Shown: in pieces, positions 5,054 through 5,157 of the stretch
How the letters are laid out: every line of letters begins with the position of its first letter
Position numbering within the stretch: the first letter of the stretch is position 1
From: Ancrocorticia sp039812645
Lineage (GTDB): Bacteria; Actinomycetota; Actinomycetes; Actinomycetales; Actinomycetaceae
NCBI GenBank assembly: GCA_039812645.1
Contig: JBDIAV010000147.1
Coordinates: forward strand, 1 to 5,157
Direction: 5' to 3'
Length of the DNA stretch: 5,157 nt
The notes under the pieces: model-generated
The model's input: only the letters and a program-made list of their open reading frames with translations
What the model was told of the DNA's origin: nothing
Database searches by the model: none
Position numbers and translations under genes: made by a program

Positions 5054-5157
5054 GTGTCATCCACTGCTGAACCGCAGGGCTCTACGCCCGACTCGCCTAC
5101 GCAGGGCTCGCCCATCTACACAAGCCCGCAGACGGTTGCTGAGTTTGCTAATAATCT
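5054..5157 (+). CDS. N-terminal fragment of an unidentified protein (3' end outside window)
   Basis: A GTG start at 5054 is preceded by the strong ribosome site GGAGAGGA (5040-5047) at 6 bases, and the frame stays open for 34 codons to the window edge. The visible residues begin with a polar Ser/Pro/Thr/Gly-rich, probably disordered stretch (MSSTAEPQGSTPDSPTQG). They then become more ordered-looking (IYTSPQTVAEFANN). There is no signal peptide or membrane segment so far. The piece is too short for a family assignment. It is an independent transcription unit, being separated from the MATE gene by the hairpin terminator. Confidence 0.65.
   Translation, partial: MSSTAEPQGSTPDSPTQGSPIYTSPQTVAEFANN

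Noticed and set aside
1..5157. Mobile element, tRNA, rRNA, CRISPR or phage features
   Set aside because: No transposase or integrase frame, no terminal inverted repeats with target duplications, no clover-leaf or spaced-repeat pattern was seen on reading both strands.

Overview
The window looks like chromosomal DNA of a mid-to-high-GC actinobacterium. Three things suggest this: a marR gene that appears to be read from a leaderless mRNA, GTG and ATG starts with purine-rich Shine-Dalgarno sites, and a long GC-rich hairpin terminator without a U-tract. The family make-up (TetR/DHA2 transporter, MarR/MATE, radical SAM/SPASM) would fit Actinomycetaceae or a related group. That placement is an inference and no species can be named from the sequence.

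Layout, left to right. Bases 1-130 hold the last 42 codons of a + strand gene. Its cysteine pattern (C-x2-C-x5-C-x20-C) and GDPLAADPLC ending mark it as the C-terminal SPASM/Fe-S region of a radical SAM protein. It converges on a 475-residue 14-TM-type (DHA2, QacA/LfrA-like) MFS exporter at 181-1608 on the minus strand. The exporter is divergent from a 238-residue TetR-family repressor at 1809-2525. Their 200-bp shared upstream region contains a perfect 12-bp inverted repeat (1738-1767), each arm of which is itself a palindrome, the obvious TetR operator. Next is a 159-residue MarR-family regulator (2678-3157). Its promoter is covered by a perfect 13-bp inverted repeat that runs into the start codon. 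A 340-bp non-coding stretch with short direct repeats follows, then a 484-residue MATE-family efflux protein (3498-4952), a perfect 22-bp-stem hairpin (4960-5007), and the first 34 codons of another + strand gene starting at GTG 5054.

How the genes work together (inference from family and arrangement): the core is two neighbouring regulator-plus-efflux modules, TetR/MFS (proton-driven drug export, divergent and probably autoregulated) and MarR/MATE (cation-coupled drug export, same strand). Both regulators have a double-dyad operator candidate of the same design but different sequence (GAACA-n-TGTTC boxes versus AGTT-nn-AACT boxes), so the two modules are probably controlled independently. 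I see no convincing MarR operator copy before the MATE gene. No mobile element, tRNA, rRNA or CRISPR array was recognised, and no clearly new system. The points most worth checking are the leaderless operator-covered marR start, the two double-dyad operators and the unexplained MATE leader.
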